From contig NZ_WMDQ01000008.1 of NCBI RefSeq assembly GCF_009707955.1, forward strand, positions 248,001 to 312,000: 64,000 nt of DNA, read 5' to 3'. The DNA comes from Flavobacterium sp. LC2016-13. GTDB taxonomy: Bacteria > Bacteroidota > Bacteroidia > Flavobacteriales > Flavobacteriaceae. The notes beneath the pieces were generated by a model that saw nothing but the letters and a program-made list of their open reading frames with translations, searched no databases and was not told the origin of the DNA. Shown one piece after another: positions 8,946 to 16,877 of the stretch. Position numbers and translations under genes: made by a program. Numbering within the stretch: the first letter of the stretch is position 1; each line of letters opens with the position of its first letter.

Positions 8946-9692
8946 ATGGAAGAAACACCAATATTCTTTGCCGATGGAGAAAATCCAAAAATGATTGAAG
9001 CCTTTGAAAAAGCACAGGAAACATTTAAATATTTCTGGAGAGAATTATCTTGGGAATATCGCCGTATTGTTCCGGGACTTGATGTTGCCTGCGTAAAATT
9101 GGCCTTTACACAAGAAATAGATAATGAAACCATTGTCGAACATATGTGGATCAACGACATTAATTTTGATGGAGAAAATATATATGGAGTTTTGGTAAAT
9201 GATCCAGATGAATTAACTAATGTAAGCAATGGTGATGAAGTAGAAATTCCGATTAATCAAATTAGTGACTGGCTTTTTGCAAGTCGAGGAAAAACATATG
9301 GCGGTTTTACCATACAAGCTATGCGATCAGAAATGAGCGAAACCGAAAGAGAAGAACATGACGAAGCCTGGGGAATGAATTTTGGCGATTATGATGATAT
9401 TCTGGTTGCTTTTGAGCAAAAGGAAAAGCCGGAAAATCTTATCGAACATCCAATGAGTAAAAACATGAAGGTTAGTTTGGTTGATTTTATAAAAAATAAT
9501 CCAAATGAAATTACACATAAAGATGATTTGGGTTATACCCTTTTGCACCGGGAAGCCATTGCCGGAAATAGTACTTCTGTTCAGGTTTTAATAGAAGCCG
9601 GAGCCGATATCAATGCGAAAAACATTCATGGCAAAACACCATTAGCTTATGCAAAACAACTTAATTGGGAGCATTTGATTCCTTTATTTTAA
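8946..9692 (+). CDS. DUF2314 domain protein with C-terminal ankyrin repeats
   Basis: This 248-residue cytosolic protein has a DUF2314 domain at about residues 25-105. Typical features are VKLAFTQ, VEHMWINDI, GVLVNDPDEL and QISDW. Two ankyrin repeats follow at about 185-248 (DDLGYTLLHREAIAGNS, AGADINAKNIHGKTPLAYA). Both modules occur as immunity-type proteins of polymorphic toxin loci, but no toxin is present nearby, so that role is only a possibility. It is a single-gene unit ending in its own terminator. Confidence 0.82.
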   Translation: MEETPIFFADGENPKMIEAFEKAQETFKYFWRELSWEYRRIVPGLDVACVKLAFTQEIDNETIVEHMWINDINFDGENIYGVLVNDPDELTNVSNGDEVEIPINQISDWLFASRGKTYGGFTIQAMRSEMSETEREEHDEAWGMNFGDYDDILVAFEQKEKPENLIEHPMSKNMKVSLVDFIKNNPNEITHKDDLGYTLLHREAIAGNSTSVQVLIEAGADINAKNIHGKTPLAYAKQLNWEHLIPLF

Positions 9693-9703
9693 TAATTATT
9701 CTT

Positions 9704-9735
9704 AAATCCGATTTGCGGAAGCAAGTCGGATTTTT
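9704..9735 (+). terminator. Terminator, same family as after lpdA
   Basis: AAATCCGATTT, loop GCGGAAGC, AAGTCGGATTT and a T-run lie just after the DUF2314-ankyrin gene. Only the loop differs from the copy at 8825. Confidence 0.85.
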
Positions 9736-9814
9736 TATTTAGAGATTACCTTCTTTTGTTATTTCAGTTTATTCAAAAGCATATTTTAATAACTTTATAG
9801 TCAAATAAAATTTC

Positions 9815-10720
9815 ATGAAAGAACTGTGCATTGTCGAATTTCCATCAAATCTGGGTTTAAAAGAACCCCAACCCGGAAAAGAACCTGGCGTAAAACGCTT
9901 ACCTGATTGGTTATGGAAACATAATTTGCACAAAAAACTTAATACTGAAAATGTTATAAGGCTCGATGCTCCAAAATATAGCAATGTTAGAGATACTCAA
10001 ACCAATATTCTCAATGCAAATTCGTTAGTAACGTATGCGAGAGAACAAGCTTATTTAATAAACAATTTACTTTCTCAGAATAAATTCCCTTTTATACTTG
10101 GCGGCGATTGCAGCATTCTTTTAGGGCCTGCAATTGCTTTAAAACAAAAAGGCAATTACGGATTATTTTATCTCGACGGCCATACTGATTTTATGGATGT
10201 TTCTTTATCTCAAACCGGAGGCGTTGGCGGAATGGCAGCATCAATAGTGACGGGAAACGGACATCAAAAACTAACCAATATTCTGAATCTTGCTCCATAT
10301 ATAAAAGAAGAAAATCTTTGGTGCGTGGGCAACCGAGAATATGATGACGAATACGAAAATGAAATCAGAAATTCTACTGCAACTTATCTTAGTCTTGATG
10401 CGTTACGAAAACAAGGAATTTCAAATTGCATTCAATCTTTTTTATCAGAAGTAGAGAACAAAAATCTGGATGGTTTTTGGCTTCATATCGATGTAGATGT
10501 TTTAAACGATTCTGTAATGCCTTGTGTAGACAGCCGAACGCCGGATGGACTTACTTATGATGAATTTAATGAACTGACTTCTCTTTTATTTCAAAGCAAA
10601 AAATTAAGCGGACTTGAAATTACTATTTTAGATCCAGATTTGGATGCTACAGGACAGTACACAAAAGATTTTGTAGAAAATATCAGCAGTACTTTTAACG
10701 CTGCACAAAACAATATCTGA
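9815..10720 (+). CDS. Arginase/agmatinase-family ureohydrolase-like protein
   Basis: This 301-residue protein has the ureohydrolase fold. Metal-ligand motifs are DGHTD (D121, H123, D125), HIDVD (D226, D228) and E268 in GLEIT. The first ligand motif, normally GGDHS, reads GGDCS, so a cysteine (C99) replaces the usual histidine. The same change occurs in a distinct subgroup of arginase-family proteins, so it need not mean loss of function. The substrate (arginine, agmatine, formiminoglutamate or another guanidino compound) cannot be told; no hut or arginine genes are adjacent. Confidence 0.85.
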   Translation: MKELCIVEFPSNLGLKEPQPGKEPGVKRLPDWLWKHNLHKKLNTENVIRLDAPKYSNVRDTQTNILNANSLVTYAREQAYLINNLLSQNKFPFILGGDCSILLGPAIALKQKGNYGLFYLDGHTDFMDVSLSQTGGVGGMAASIVTGNGHQKLTNILNLAPYIKEENLWCVGNREYDDEYENEIRNSTATYLSLDALRKQGISNCIQSFLSEVENKNLDGFWLHIDVDVLNDSVMPCVDSRTPDGLTYDEFNELTSLLFQSKKLSGLEITILDPDLDATGQYTKDFVENISSTFNAAQNNI

Positions 10721-10789
10721 TTTACAAAGAGATACATATTCTTAACATTTTAGTGTAAAATTACGGGATGAATTACGATATTAAAATGG

Positions 10790-10797
10790 TAATTTTG
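10790..10797 (+). promoter_or_regulatory. TAnnTTTG -7 element of the TPM gene
   Basis: TAATTTTG fits the Bacteroidota -7 box and lies 27 bases before the ATG at 10825. It lies inside the longer reading frame from 10768, which supports the later start. Confidence 0.5.
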
Positions 10798-10824
10798 CGG
10801 TTCCAAATCTACAATACCACTACA

Positions 10825-11334
10825 ATGAAAAAGATATTCTTCATTATTACAGTCACCCTATTTTCAGCAAACTTATTTTTTGCCCAAACAAAAAAAGTTG
10901 CAACTTCAAGTCCAGAAATACAAAATGCTTTTCCAAAGTCATTTGACAATGTAAATGACTTCGAAAAAATCTTAACTCCAAATCAAAATACAACTTTAGA
11001 GACAACCCTAAAAGCGTTTTATAAAAAAGCATTTTATAATATCATTATTGTAACCATCTCTTCGACAAAACCTTATAAAGACTTTCAGGAATACACACAA
11101 AATTTAGATAACTATCTAGCCAATGACTTAAAACTGGATCCTACCATTTTAATTGTATTAAGCAAAGAATTGAGACAAGTTCAGGTTTTGGGCGTCCAGC
11201 TAATTAGCTATAAACTGAACGATGATCAGACAAAAGAAATTATAGCCACTTACGCAGTTCCTGAATTCAAAAAAGGAGATTATTACAAAGGTCTGGAAGA
11301 TGCCTGTGCTCAATTAATAAAAAAACTGCAATAA
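10825..11334 (+). CDS. Exported TPM-domain protein
   Basis: The chosen start (ATG 10825) gives 169 residues beginning with a clear signal peptide (MKKIFFIITVTLFSANLFFAQ). An upstream in-frame ATG at 10768 would put 19 polar residues before it. The mature part matches a short TPM (YgcG/Psb32) domain: an N-terminal FPKSFDNVNDFEKILTPNQ stretch, a central strand YNIIIVTISST and a later TILIVLSKELRQVQVLGV. TPM domains act in membrane protein quality control or as phosphatases. There is no C-terminal membrane anchor. Confidence 0.75.
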   Translation: MKKIFFIITVTLFSANLFFAQTKKVATSSPEIQNAFPKSFDNVNDFEKILTPNQNTTLETTLKAFYKKAFYNIIIVTISSTKPYKDFQEYTQNLDNYLANDLKLDPTILIVLSKELRQVQVLGVQLISYKLNDDQTKEIIATYAVPEFKKGDYYKGLEDACAQLIKKLQ

Positions 11335-11456
11335 GTTTTATTTCTTTTTTTTGCATAATCACCAGGTTGTGTCATTTTGTATCGCTTTATTTTTTTGTGA
11401 TTAGTACCAAAAAATCAATATATTGTATTCTGTTTTAATCCTAAAAATACATAAAC

Positions 11457-12101
11457 ATGACATTAGACGAATACAAAAAAGAATTTTCAGAAGATGATGC
11501 TGTAGGATGGTTATCAATCGATAAAGAATTTGAGCGTCTTTATCCCAATCAGGAACCCAAACATTTTGCTCCAGCGATAAGTTATATGCTGGGTGGAGAC
11601 AGTCCGCTTGATGGCGTAAGTATTTATGAAAGTAAAGAACAAACAGACCATTTTCACTTTGTAACCTACGGATTTTCAGAACTATATTATAACGAAGAAA
11701 AGCTAGACAGCGAATTTAGCAAATGGGGATTCGAACTTACTTTTAGATTAAAACCTTTTGATGCTGATAACGGAAATCCTTCGTGGGTAATTGCATTACT
11801 GCAAAACATAGCCAGATATGTATTCGACAGCGGTAATTGGTTCGAAGAATATCACTATATGCCCGCAAATGGCCCGATTCGATTAGATACAGAAACAGAA
11901 ATCACAGCCTTATTATTTGTTGCCGATCCTGAAATAGAAAAAATACAAACACCTCACGGTGAAGTTTCATTTTTACAAATCGTTGGAATTACAGATGCAG
12001 AATATGAAGCACTAAAAGAAAAACCTGAAACGGTTGAAGAATTAGTCGCTAAATTAAGAGAAAACAATCCTCTATTAATTACTGATTTAACGAGAAAATA
12101 A
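11457..12101 (+). CDS. Suppressor of fused (SUFU) domain protein
   Basis: This 214-residue cytosolic protein is close to a stand-alone SUFU domain. Features are PAISYMLGGDSPLDGVSIYES, the HFHFVTYGFSELYY strand and WGFELTFRLKP. Bacterial members are mostly known as immunity-type proteins in toxin loci, and some are solitary, as here. No toxin lies next to it. It has its own promoter gap and a terminator at 12119. Confidence 0.85.
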   Translation: MTLDEYKKEFSEDDAVGWLSIDKEFERLYPNQEPKHFAPAISYMLGGDSPLDGVSIYESKEQTDHFHFVTYGFSELYYNEEKLDSEFSKWGFELTFRLKPFDADNGNPSWVIALLQNIARYVFDSGNWFEEYHYMPANGPIRLDTETEITALLFVADPEIEKIQTPHGEVSFLQIVGITDAEYEALKEKPETVEELVAKLRENNPLLITDLTRK

Positions 12102-12118
12102 TAAACCTAAAATCATAT

Positions 12119-12155
12119 AAAATCCGATTTGTGAAAACAGGTCGGATTTTTTTTT
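12119..12155 (+). terminator. Terminator, third copy of the CCGATTTGTGAAAAC family
   Basis: AAAATCCGATTTGTGAAAAC pairs with GGTCGGATTTTTTTTT. It lies just after the SUFU gene and runs into the GC-rich element at 12155. Confidence 0.85.
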
Positions 12156-12249
12156 GGCGTTTCCTCCGGCCGGGCTGTCCGCTATATCTTTTATGGCTCC
12201 CGAAGCCTCGGGACTGCCATAAAAGGATGCCGCTTCCATCCCTAACGCA
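12155..12249. repeat. GC-rich hairpin element
   Basis: The 95-base block is much richer in G+C than its surroundings. Its core, 12189-12224, is a 15-bp stem (TTTTATGGC-TCCCGA with TCGGGA-ct-GCCATAAAA, loop AGCC). The outer ends GCGTT (12157) and AACGC (12244) are complementary. From memory of flavobacterial intergenic sequence it resembles a dispersed element; copy number must be checked. Confidence 0.6.
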
Positions 12250-12367
12250 CACTCAGTTTTCATAACAACCGAAATATAATTAAGAAATTCATTATAAAAA
12301 AACAGTATATTAGCCTTATAAAACATTGACAATCAAATTAAAATTTTAAATCAACAAATTAAAAATA

Positions 12368-13069
12368 ATGATTGGATTACTTGTAGAACTTGCTATTTCC
12401 TGGTTATTATTATGGTTTTTATATAAAACAGATTTATCCGTTTTAGGTTTTTATCCCACTAAAAATCGAATCTATGATTTTCTTTTTGGCTTTTTTACAA
12501 TTGCCATTTTTTGTCTTTTATATTTTAAAACCATAGCCATTTTAACCAATCATAGTTTTGAAATCAATAAAAATTTTACAACAATCCATTTTTTCAAAGG
12601 TGCGTGGTGGGTTTTAGTTTCCGTTTTATTTGAAGAATTTATTTTTAGAGGAGCTTTACTTTATATCTTAATTAAAAAATTAGGAATTAATAAAGCCTGT
12701 ATTATTTCCGGAACAGCTTTTGGAATTTATCATTGGTTCTCATACGGAGCACTTGGAAATCCCGTACAAATGCTATTTGTGTTCATTATGACAGGACTTT
12801 GGGGAGTAGCTTTCGCATATGCTTATGCCAAAACAAAATCTTTGTATTTACCAATCGGACTTCATTTGGGCTGGAACTTAATTAATATCGTCGTTTTTTC
12901 AAGAGGACCTTTAGGAACACAGCTTCTTCTTAATAATGAAAAAAAATTAGATGGTATAATCTCTCTAGTGTTCTTTATTTTACCAATTATTGCATTGCCC
13001 CTATTTACTTATTTATATTTAACAAAATCAAAGAAAACAAAAACTTTAAATAGTGAATATTTAAAGTGA
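12368..13069 (+). CDS. CPBP-family intramembrane metalloprotease
   Basis: This 233-residue, multi-helix membrane protein has all three CAAX/CPBP motifs: E89-E90...R94 (FEEFIFRGAL), H122 (FGIYHWF) and H166...N170 (GLHLGWNLI). Relatives are intramembrane proteases (Rce1-like) found in stress, bacteriocin-immunity and unknown settings. The next gene starts 46 bases after its stop, so both may be cotranscribed. Confidence 0.88.
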   Translation: MIGLLVELAISWLLLWFLYKTDLSVLGFYPTKNRIYDFLFGFFTIAIFCLLYFKTIAILTNHSFEINKNFTTIHFFKGAWWVLVSVLFEEFIFRGALLYILIKKLGINKACIISGTAFGIYHWFSYGALGNPVQMLFVFIMTGLWGVAFAYAYAKTKSLYLPIGLHLGWNLINIVVFSRGPLGTQLLLNNEKKLDGIISLVFFILPIIALPLFTYLYLTKSKKTKTLNSEYLK

Positions 13070-13115
13070 AATTTTGAGAATTCAATTTAAATTTAAACCC
13101 AAACACCTACTAAAA

Positions 13116-13523
13116 ATGGCAAAAACATTTTATTCTTATTTAGCATTTATAGAAGATTCTTCGAATGCAGATATTCACGCTCTAAAAAATAATTTAGAAG
13201 ATTTTTATGCAAAATCTGAAAATGAAAAACCAACGATTACATTCGAAAACAATCAAATAGATATTCTTTTTAATAATGATTACAGTTTATATGTGTTTTT
13301 TTCTGAAGAAGAACATATTAATGATGAAGCCCGGGAATTCGCTGCAGAATATAAATTAGATTGGAATGAAAATACCACAAATAAAGAAAAACTAAAAGCC
13401 TCTAAAAAACGTTTTGAAATATGGGGAGATGATGATTTTGATATGGATTATTTCAACGACAGCTTATTCGTAATTGAGCAAATCGAAAAATTTAATAATG
13501 TGATTATTTTTCATATTGAATAA
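13116..13523 (+). CDS. Hypothetical acidic protein
   Basis: I do not recognise the family. From the ATG at 13116 the protein has 135 residues (MAKTFYSYLAFIEDS...). An earlier in-frame TTG at 13074 would add 14 basic residues and begins only 4 bases after the previous stop. The protein is soluble, rich in Asp/Glu and aromatic residues (WGDDDFDMDYFND), with predicted alternating strands and helices. Its position after the CPBP gene suggests joint transcription. Size and acidity are compatible with an immunity-type protein, but nothing shows this. Confidence 0.65.
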   Translation: MAKTFYSYLAFIEDSSNADIHALKNNLEDFYAKSENEKPTITFENNQIDILFNNDYSLYVFFSEEEHINDEAREFAAEYKLDWNENTTNKEKLKASKKRFEIWGDDDFDMDYFNDSLFVIEQIEKFNNVIIFHIE

Positions 13524-13560
13524 ATCTCTGTAAAAAATAGTAACCTAAAATCTAAAGAAA

Positions 13561-14055
13561 ATGAAATCAAATCTTTTAATGGATTTTTCTGTAAACAAGG
13601 AAACCAGTACAGTAAATGTAAAACGAGAATTTAATGAATCAATTTCTAATGTTTGGTCAGCATGGACAGAACCTGAAATATTAGATCAATGGTGGGCTCC
13701 CGCTCCGTGGAAATCTAGAACCAAAAAAATGGATTTTACCGAAGGCGGACGAAGATTGTACGCCATGATTGGTCCTGAAGGTGAAGAACATTGGGCTTTA
13801 GCCGATTTTAAATCTATAACACCAAAAACAAACTTTAAATATCTGGATGCTTTTTGCGATAAAGAAGGCAATTTAAACACTGATTTTCCGCGTTCTGATT
13901 GGGATGTTAGTTTTAGCGAGCAAAATGGTTCAACGTTTGTCGACATTGCAATTAAACATGAAAATATTTCTGATGTGGAGAAAATTTTAGAAATGGGCTT
14001 TAAAGAAGGTTTTACAATTGCAATGGAAGGTTTAGACAAAATTTTTGCTAAATAA
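13561..14055 (+). CDS. SRPBCC/AHSA1-like domain protein
   Basis: This 164-residue protein has the START/Bet v 1-like fold of AHSA1 relatives. Visible features are the first strand VNVKREFNESISNVWSAWTEPEILDQWWAP and the middle WALADFKSITP. The C-terminal helix (MGFKEGFTIAMEGLDKIF) would cover the ligand cavity. Such proteins bind small hydrophobic ligands or act as Hsp90-activator-like factors; the function here is unknown. A 20-bp perfect inverted repeat follows. Confidence 0.87.
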   Translation: MKSNLLMDFSVNKETSTVNVKREFNESISNVWSAWTEPEILDQWWAPAPWKSRTKKMDFTEGGRRLYAMIGPEGEEHWALADFKSITPKTNFKYLDAFCDKEGNLNTDFPRSDWDVSFSEQNGSTFVDIAIKHENISDVEKILEMGFKEGFTIAMEGLDKIFAK

Positions 14056-14094
14056 ACTTGACAGGTTTACTTTATAATCATTTTGTCTAATTTT

Positions 14095-14163
14095 GACGAA
14101 AGGAGAAATCACATGCGCATAGACGCACTTTACGAAACACTTGATGTGATTTCTCCTTTCGTC
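14095..14163. repeat. 20-bp perfect inverted repeat with 29-base spacer
   Basis: GACGAAAGGAGAAATCACAT (14095-14114) and its exact complement (14144-14163) flank a 29-base loop. It stands after the SRPBCC gene and could terminate transcription in both directions or be a small non-autonomous element. Confidence 0.75.
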
Positions 14164-14295
14164 GAAATGACACATTGAAGTGTTTATTTCACAATCTAAA
14201 ATCTAAAATCCAATATTAGACTAAGACAATAATAGATTTGGCTACATCTGTTTGTTTGTTGTTGCGCAACTTTGTAACATCAAAAATTAGAAACG

Positions 14296-15192
14296 ATGAA
14301 AATTATAATTACAGGTTCTTTAGGGAACATTAGCAAACCACTGGCAACCGAGTTAGTGCAAAAAGGACACGAAATTACTGTTATTAGCAGCAATGTCGAA
14401 AAACAAACCGAAATTGAAGCGTTAGGCGCAAAAGCAGCAATTGGATCTGTAGAAGATGTTGCATTTTTAACCAATACATTTACAGGTGCAGATGCTGTTT
14501 ATTGCATGATTCCGCGCGCGAATTATTTTGATCCAAATCTTGACTTGGATGCTTTTACCCGTAACATTGGAAATAGTTATGCCAAAGCTATCCAAAATTC
14601 AGGCGTAAAACGCGTGGTTTTTCTAAGCAGTATTGGAGCACATTTAGAACAAAACTCCGGTATTATTCAGCGTTATAACGAAATTGAAGCCGTTTTAAAC
14701 AAACTTCAAAATGTTTCGATTACGTTTATGCGTCCAACTTCATTTTATTATAATTTACTGGCTTATATACCAACCATAAAAAATCAAGGAATAATTGCCG
14801 GTAATTATGGAGCCGATGAAATAATTCCGTGGGTTTCACCAAATGATATTGCACAGGCTATTGCAGATGAGCTACTAACTCCGCTTGACGGCAGAAAAGT
14901 TCGTTATGTAGCAAGCGAAGAACTTACAGGTCATGAAACGGCGCGTATTTTAGGCAACGCGATTGGAAAACCGGATTTAAAATGGGTTTTAATAAGCGAT
15001 GAAGAAGTTTTAGCTGGTTTGGTAAAAGTTGGTATTCAGCCAAAAATTGCCAATGGTTTGGTCGAAATGTACGCCGGACTTTACAACAGTTTATTGGGAG
15101 AACATTACTACCAAAACAGACCATCTGAAATGGGAAAAACAAAACTGGCAGAATATGCTAAAGAATTTGCCTCAATTTATAACCAGAATTAA
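14296..15192 (+). CDS. NmrA-like NAD(P)-binding protein
   Basis: This 298-residue atypical short-chain dehydrogenase begins with a Rossmann motif (ITGSLGNISKPLATELVQKGH). It continues with FLSSIGAH (strand 5 region) and RPTSFYYNLL, as in NmrA/QOR2 proteins. There is no canonical YxxxK catalytic pair, so it is probably an NAD(P)-sensing or quinone-type reductase. The AraC regulator follows after 12 bases, which suggests a two-gene operon with its own regulator. Confidence 0.87.
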   Translation: MKIIITGSLGNISKPLATELVQKGHEITVISSNVEKQTEIEALGAKAAIGSVEDVAFLTNTFTGADAVYCMIPRANYFDPNLDLDAFTRNIGNSYAKAIQNSGVKRVVFLSSIGAHLEQNSGIIQRYNEIEAVLNKLQNVSITFMRPTSFYYNLLAYIPTIKNQGIIAGNYGADEIIPWVSPNDIAQAIADELLTPLDGRKVRYVASEELTGHETARILGNAIGKPDLKWVLISDEEVLAGLVKVGIQPKIANGLVEMYAGLYNSLLGEHYYQNRPSEMGKTKLAEYAKEFASIYNQN

Positions 15193-15204
15193 GTACCTTA
15201 GACT

Positions 15205-16119
15205 ATGGCAAATCATCAACCATATCGAATAAAAAGTATAAGCGAATTTCACGAGTTTCGGGATTTGCCTAAACCGGAACATCCGTTAGTGGCCGTTTAT
15301 AATTTTGAAGATCTTAAACGGCTAAACGAAGATGAACCGAAAAGCCTTATGCTTGATTTTTATTCGATTGCGTTGAAACGAAGTCCAAATGCCAAAATGC
15401 GATACGGTCAGCAGGAATACGACTTTAACGAAGGTGTTTTGATGTTTATTTCGCCAGGTCAGGTTTTTTCTATTGAAGGAAATGCAGAACTGCAACATAC
15501 AGGATGGTCATTATTGATTCATCCTGATTTTTTATGGAATACACCGCTTGCAAAAAAAATAAAGCAATATGAATATTTTGGATATTCGGTTTATGAGGCG
15601 CTGCATCTTTCTGCAAAAGAAGAAAAATTACTCATTGGGATAATGCAAAACATTCGGCAGGAATACCAATCAAATATTGATAAATTCAGTCAGGATGTGA
15701 TTATTGCCCAAATCGAATTACTGCTAACTTATGCAGAACGTTTTTACAACCGACAGTTTATTACCCGAAAAATAAGCAATCATAAAATTCTGGAACGTTT
15801 AGAAATCTTACTTGAAACGTATTTCAGCAGTGAATCTTTGTCTAAAAAAGGTTTGCCAACAGTGCAGTATATTGCCGAAAACCTAAATGTTTCTCCAAAT
15901 TATTTAAGCGGAATACTAAAATCGCTTACAGGTCAAAGTACGCAGCAACATATACACGATAAATTGATTGATAAAGCGAAAGAAAAACTTTCTACAACCA
16001 ATTTATCAATTAGCGAAATTGCATTTGAATTGGGTTTTGAACATCACCAATCTTTTAGCAAATTATTTAAAACCAAGACAAATGTTTCCCCATTAGAATT
16101 TAGACAGTCTTTTAATTGA
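15205..16119 (+). CDS. AraC-family transcriptional regulator
   Basis: This 304-residue protein has an N-terminal cupin-like sensor (FISPGQVFSIEG) and a C-terminal pair of AraC helix-turn-helices (about 215-304). Key features are IAENLNVSPNYLSGILKS and ISEIAFELGFEHHQSFSKLFK. It probably controls the NmrA-like gene it follows and perhaps itself. The small ArsR-like gene begins 7 bases after its stop. Confidence 0.93.
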   Translation: MANHQPYRIKSISEFHEFRDLPKPEHPLVAVYNFEDLKRLNEDEPKSLMLDFYSIALKRSPNAKMRYGQQEYDFNEGVLMFISPGQVFSIEGNAELQHTGWSLLIHPDFLWNTPLAKKIKQYEYFGYSVYEALHLSAKEEKLLIGIMQNIRQEYQSNIDKFSQDVIIAQIELLLTYAERFYNRQFITRKISNHKILERLEILLETYFSSESLSKKGLPTVQYIAENLNVSPNYLSGILKSLTGQSTQQHIHDKLIDKAKEKLSTTNLSISEIAFELGFEHHQSFSKLFKTKTNVSPLEFRQSFN

Positions 16120-16126
16120 GAAAACA

Positions 16127-16339
16127 ATGGAAAAATCAATCAAAACAAAACCCGCAAAAATGTGCTACGAACATATTGGCGGAAAACTGGGACAATTGCT
16201 TGCAAAATCGTTTGCAGAGAAAGGTTGGATTGCCAAAAACAAACCAGCTGACAAGGACTTTTATATTACAGATTTAGGACAAAAAGAATTTGAAAAATTA
16301 GGTGTAGATATCAGTGAGATAAAATCAGAAAAATTGTAG
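16127..16339 (+). CDS. Small protein resembling the C-terminal part of ArsR-family regulators
   Basis: This 70-residue protein matches the region after the winged helix of a group of ArsR regulators: CYEHIGGKLGQLLAKSFAEKGWI, then YITDLGQKEFEKLGVDI. The DNA-binding half is absent and no coding remnant of it lies upstream, because the AraC gene ends 7 bases before the ATG. It may be a free-standing sensor/dimerisation domain or a fixed truncated gene. Translation is probably coupled to the AraC gene. Confidence 0.7.
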   Translation: MEKSIKTKPAKMCYEHIGGKLGQLLAKSFAEKGWIAKNKPADKDFYITDLGQKEFEKLGVDISEIKSEKL

Positions 16340-16421
16340 ATATTTTTTTATTTCTTCCCCAATTTAACGTCAAAGTATACTGGTAAATTTCATAACTTAG
16401 TTAGCTTTTAAATTTGAAGTC

Positions 16422-16790
16422 ATGACTAAGAAATATATCGCCCAGGAATTTTTAAAACTCGCTGCCAACGGGCATTCGCACGAAGCGTTTCGGCTTTATG
16501 TTGGTCAAAATTTCAAACATCATAATGCCTATTTTAAAGGCGATGCAGAGACTTTGATGTTAGCCATGGAAGAATCTTCAAGAACAAACCCCAATAAAAC
16601 GTTCAACATTCATCATATCTTAGAAGATGGCGATTTAGTTGCCGTGCATTCACACCTCAAACAAACTCCCGCTGATTTAGGTTTTGCCGTAGTTCATATT
16701 CTTAAATTTGAATCAGATAAAATAATCGAGCTTTGGGATTTAGGACAACCTTTGTGTCCTGAATCTAAAAATGAAAACGGAATGTTTTAA
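16422..16790 (+). CDS. SnoaL/NTF2-like protein
   Basis: This 122-residue protein has a SnoaL-like NTF2 fold. Marks are YVGQNFKHHNAYFKGDAETLMLAMEE, VAVHSHLKQ and KIIELWDLGQPL, which resemble the group annotated as SnoaL-like aldol-condensation proteins. The substrate is unknown. It is a separate unit, 82 bases after the small ArsR-like gene. Confidence 0.83.
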   Translation: MTKKYIAQEFLKLAANGHSHEAFRLYVGQNFKHHNAYFKGDAETLMLAMEESSRTNPNKTFNIHHILEDGDLVAVHSHLKQTPADLGFAVVHILKFESDKIIELWDLGQPLCPESKNENGMF

Positions 16791-16877
16791 TTTTTGCATA
16801 CAGATTATGCATATTTTTTATATCAATTCTAAACCTGAAACTTTAAACCTGAAACCTTATAAAACCAAATTAATTTA

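Noticed and set aside
12087..12332. Minus-strand ORF of 81 codons
   Set aside because: It runs through a terminator and the GC-rich hairpin, and its residues come from repeat sequence; no domain or promoter supports it.
13074..13115. Earlier start of the acidic hypothetical protein
   Set aside because: It would require a TTG start 4 bases after the previous stop and adds a basic segment unlike the rest; the internal ATG at 13116 is preferred, though not proven.
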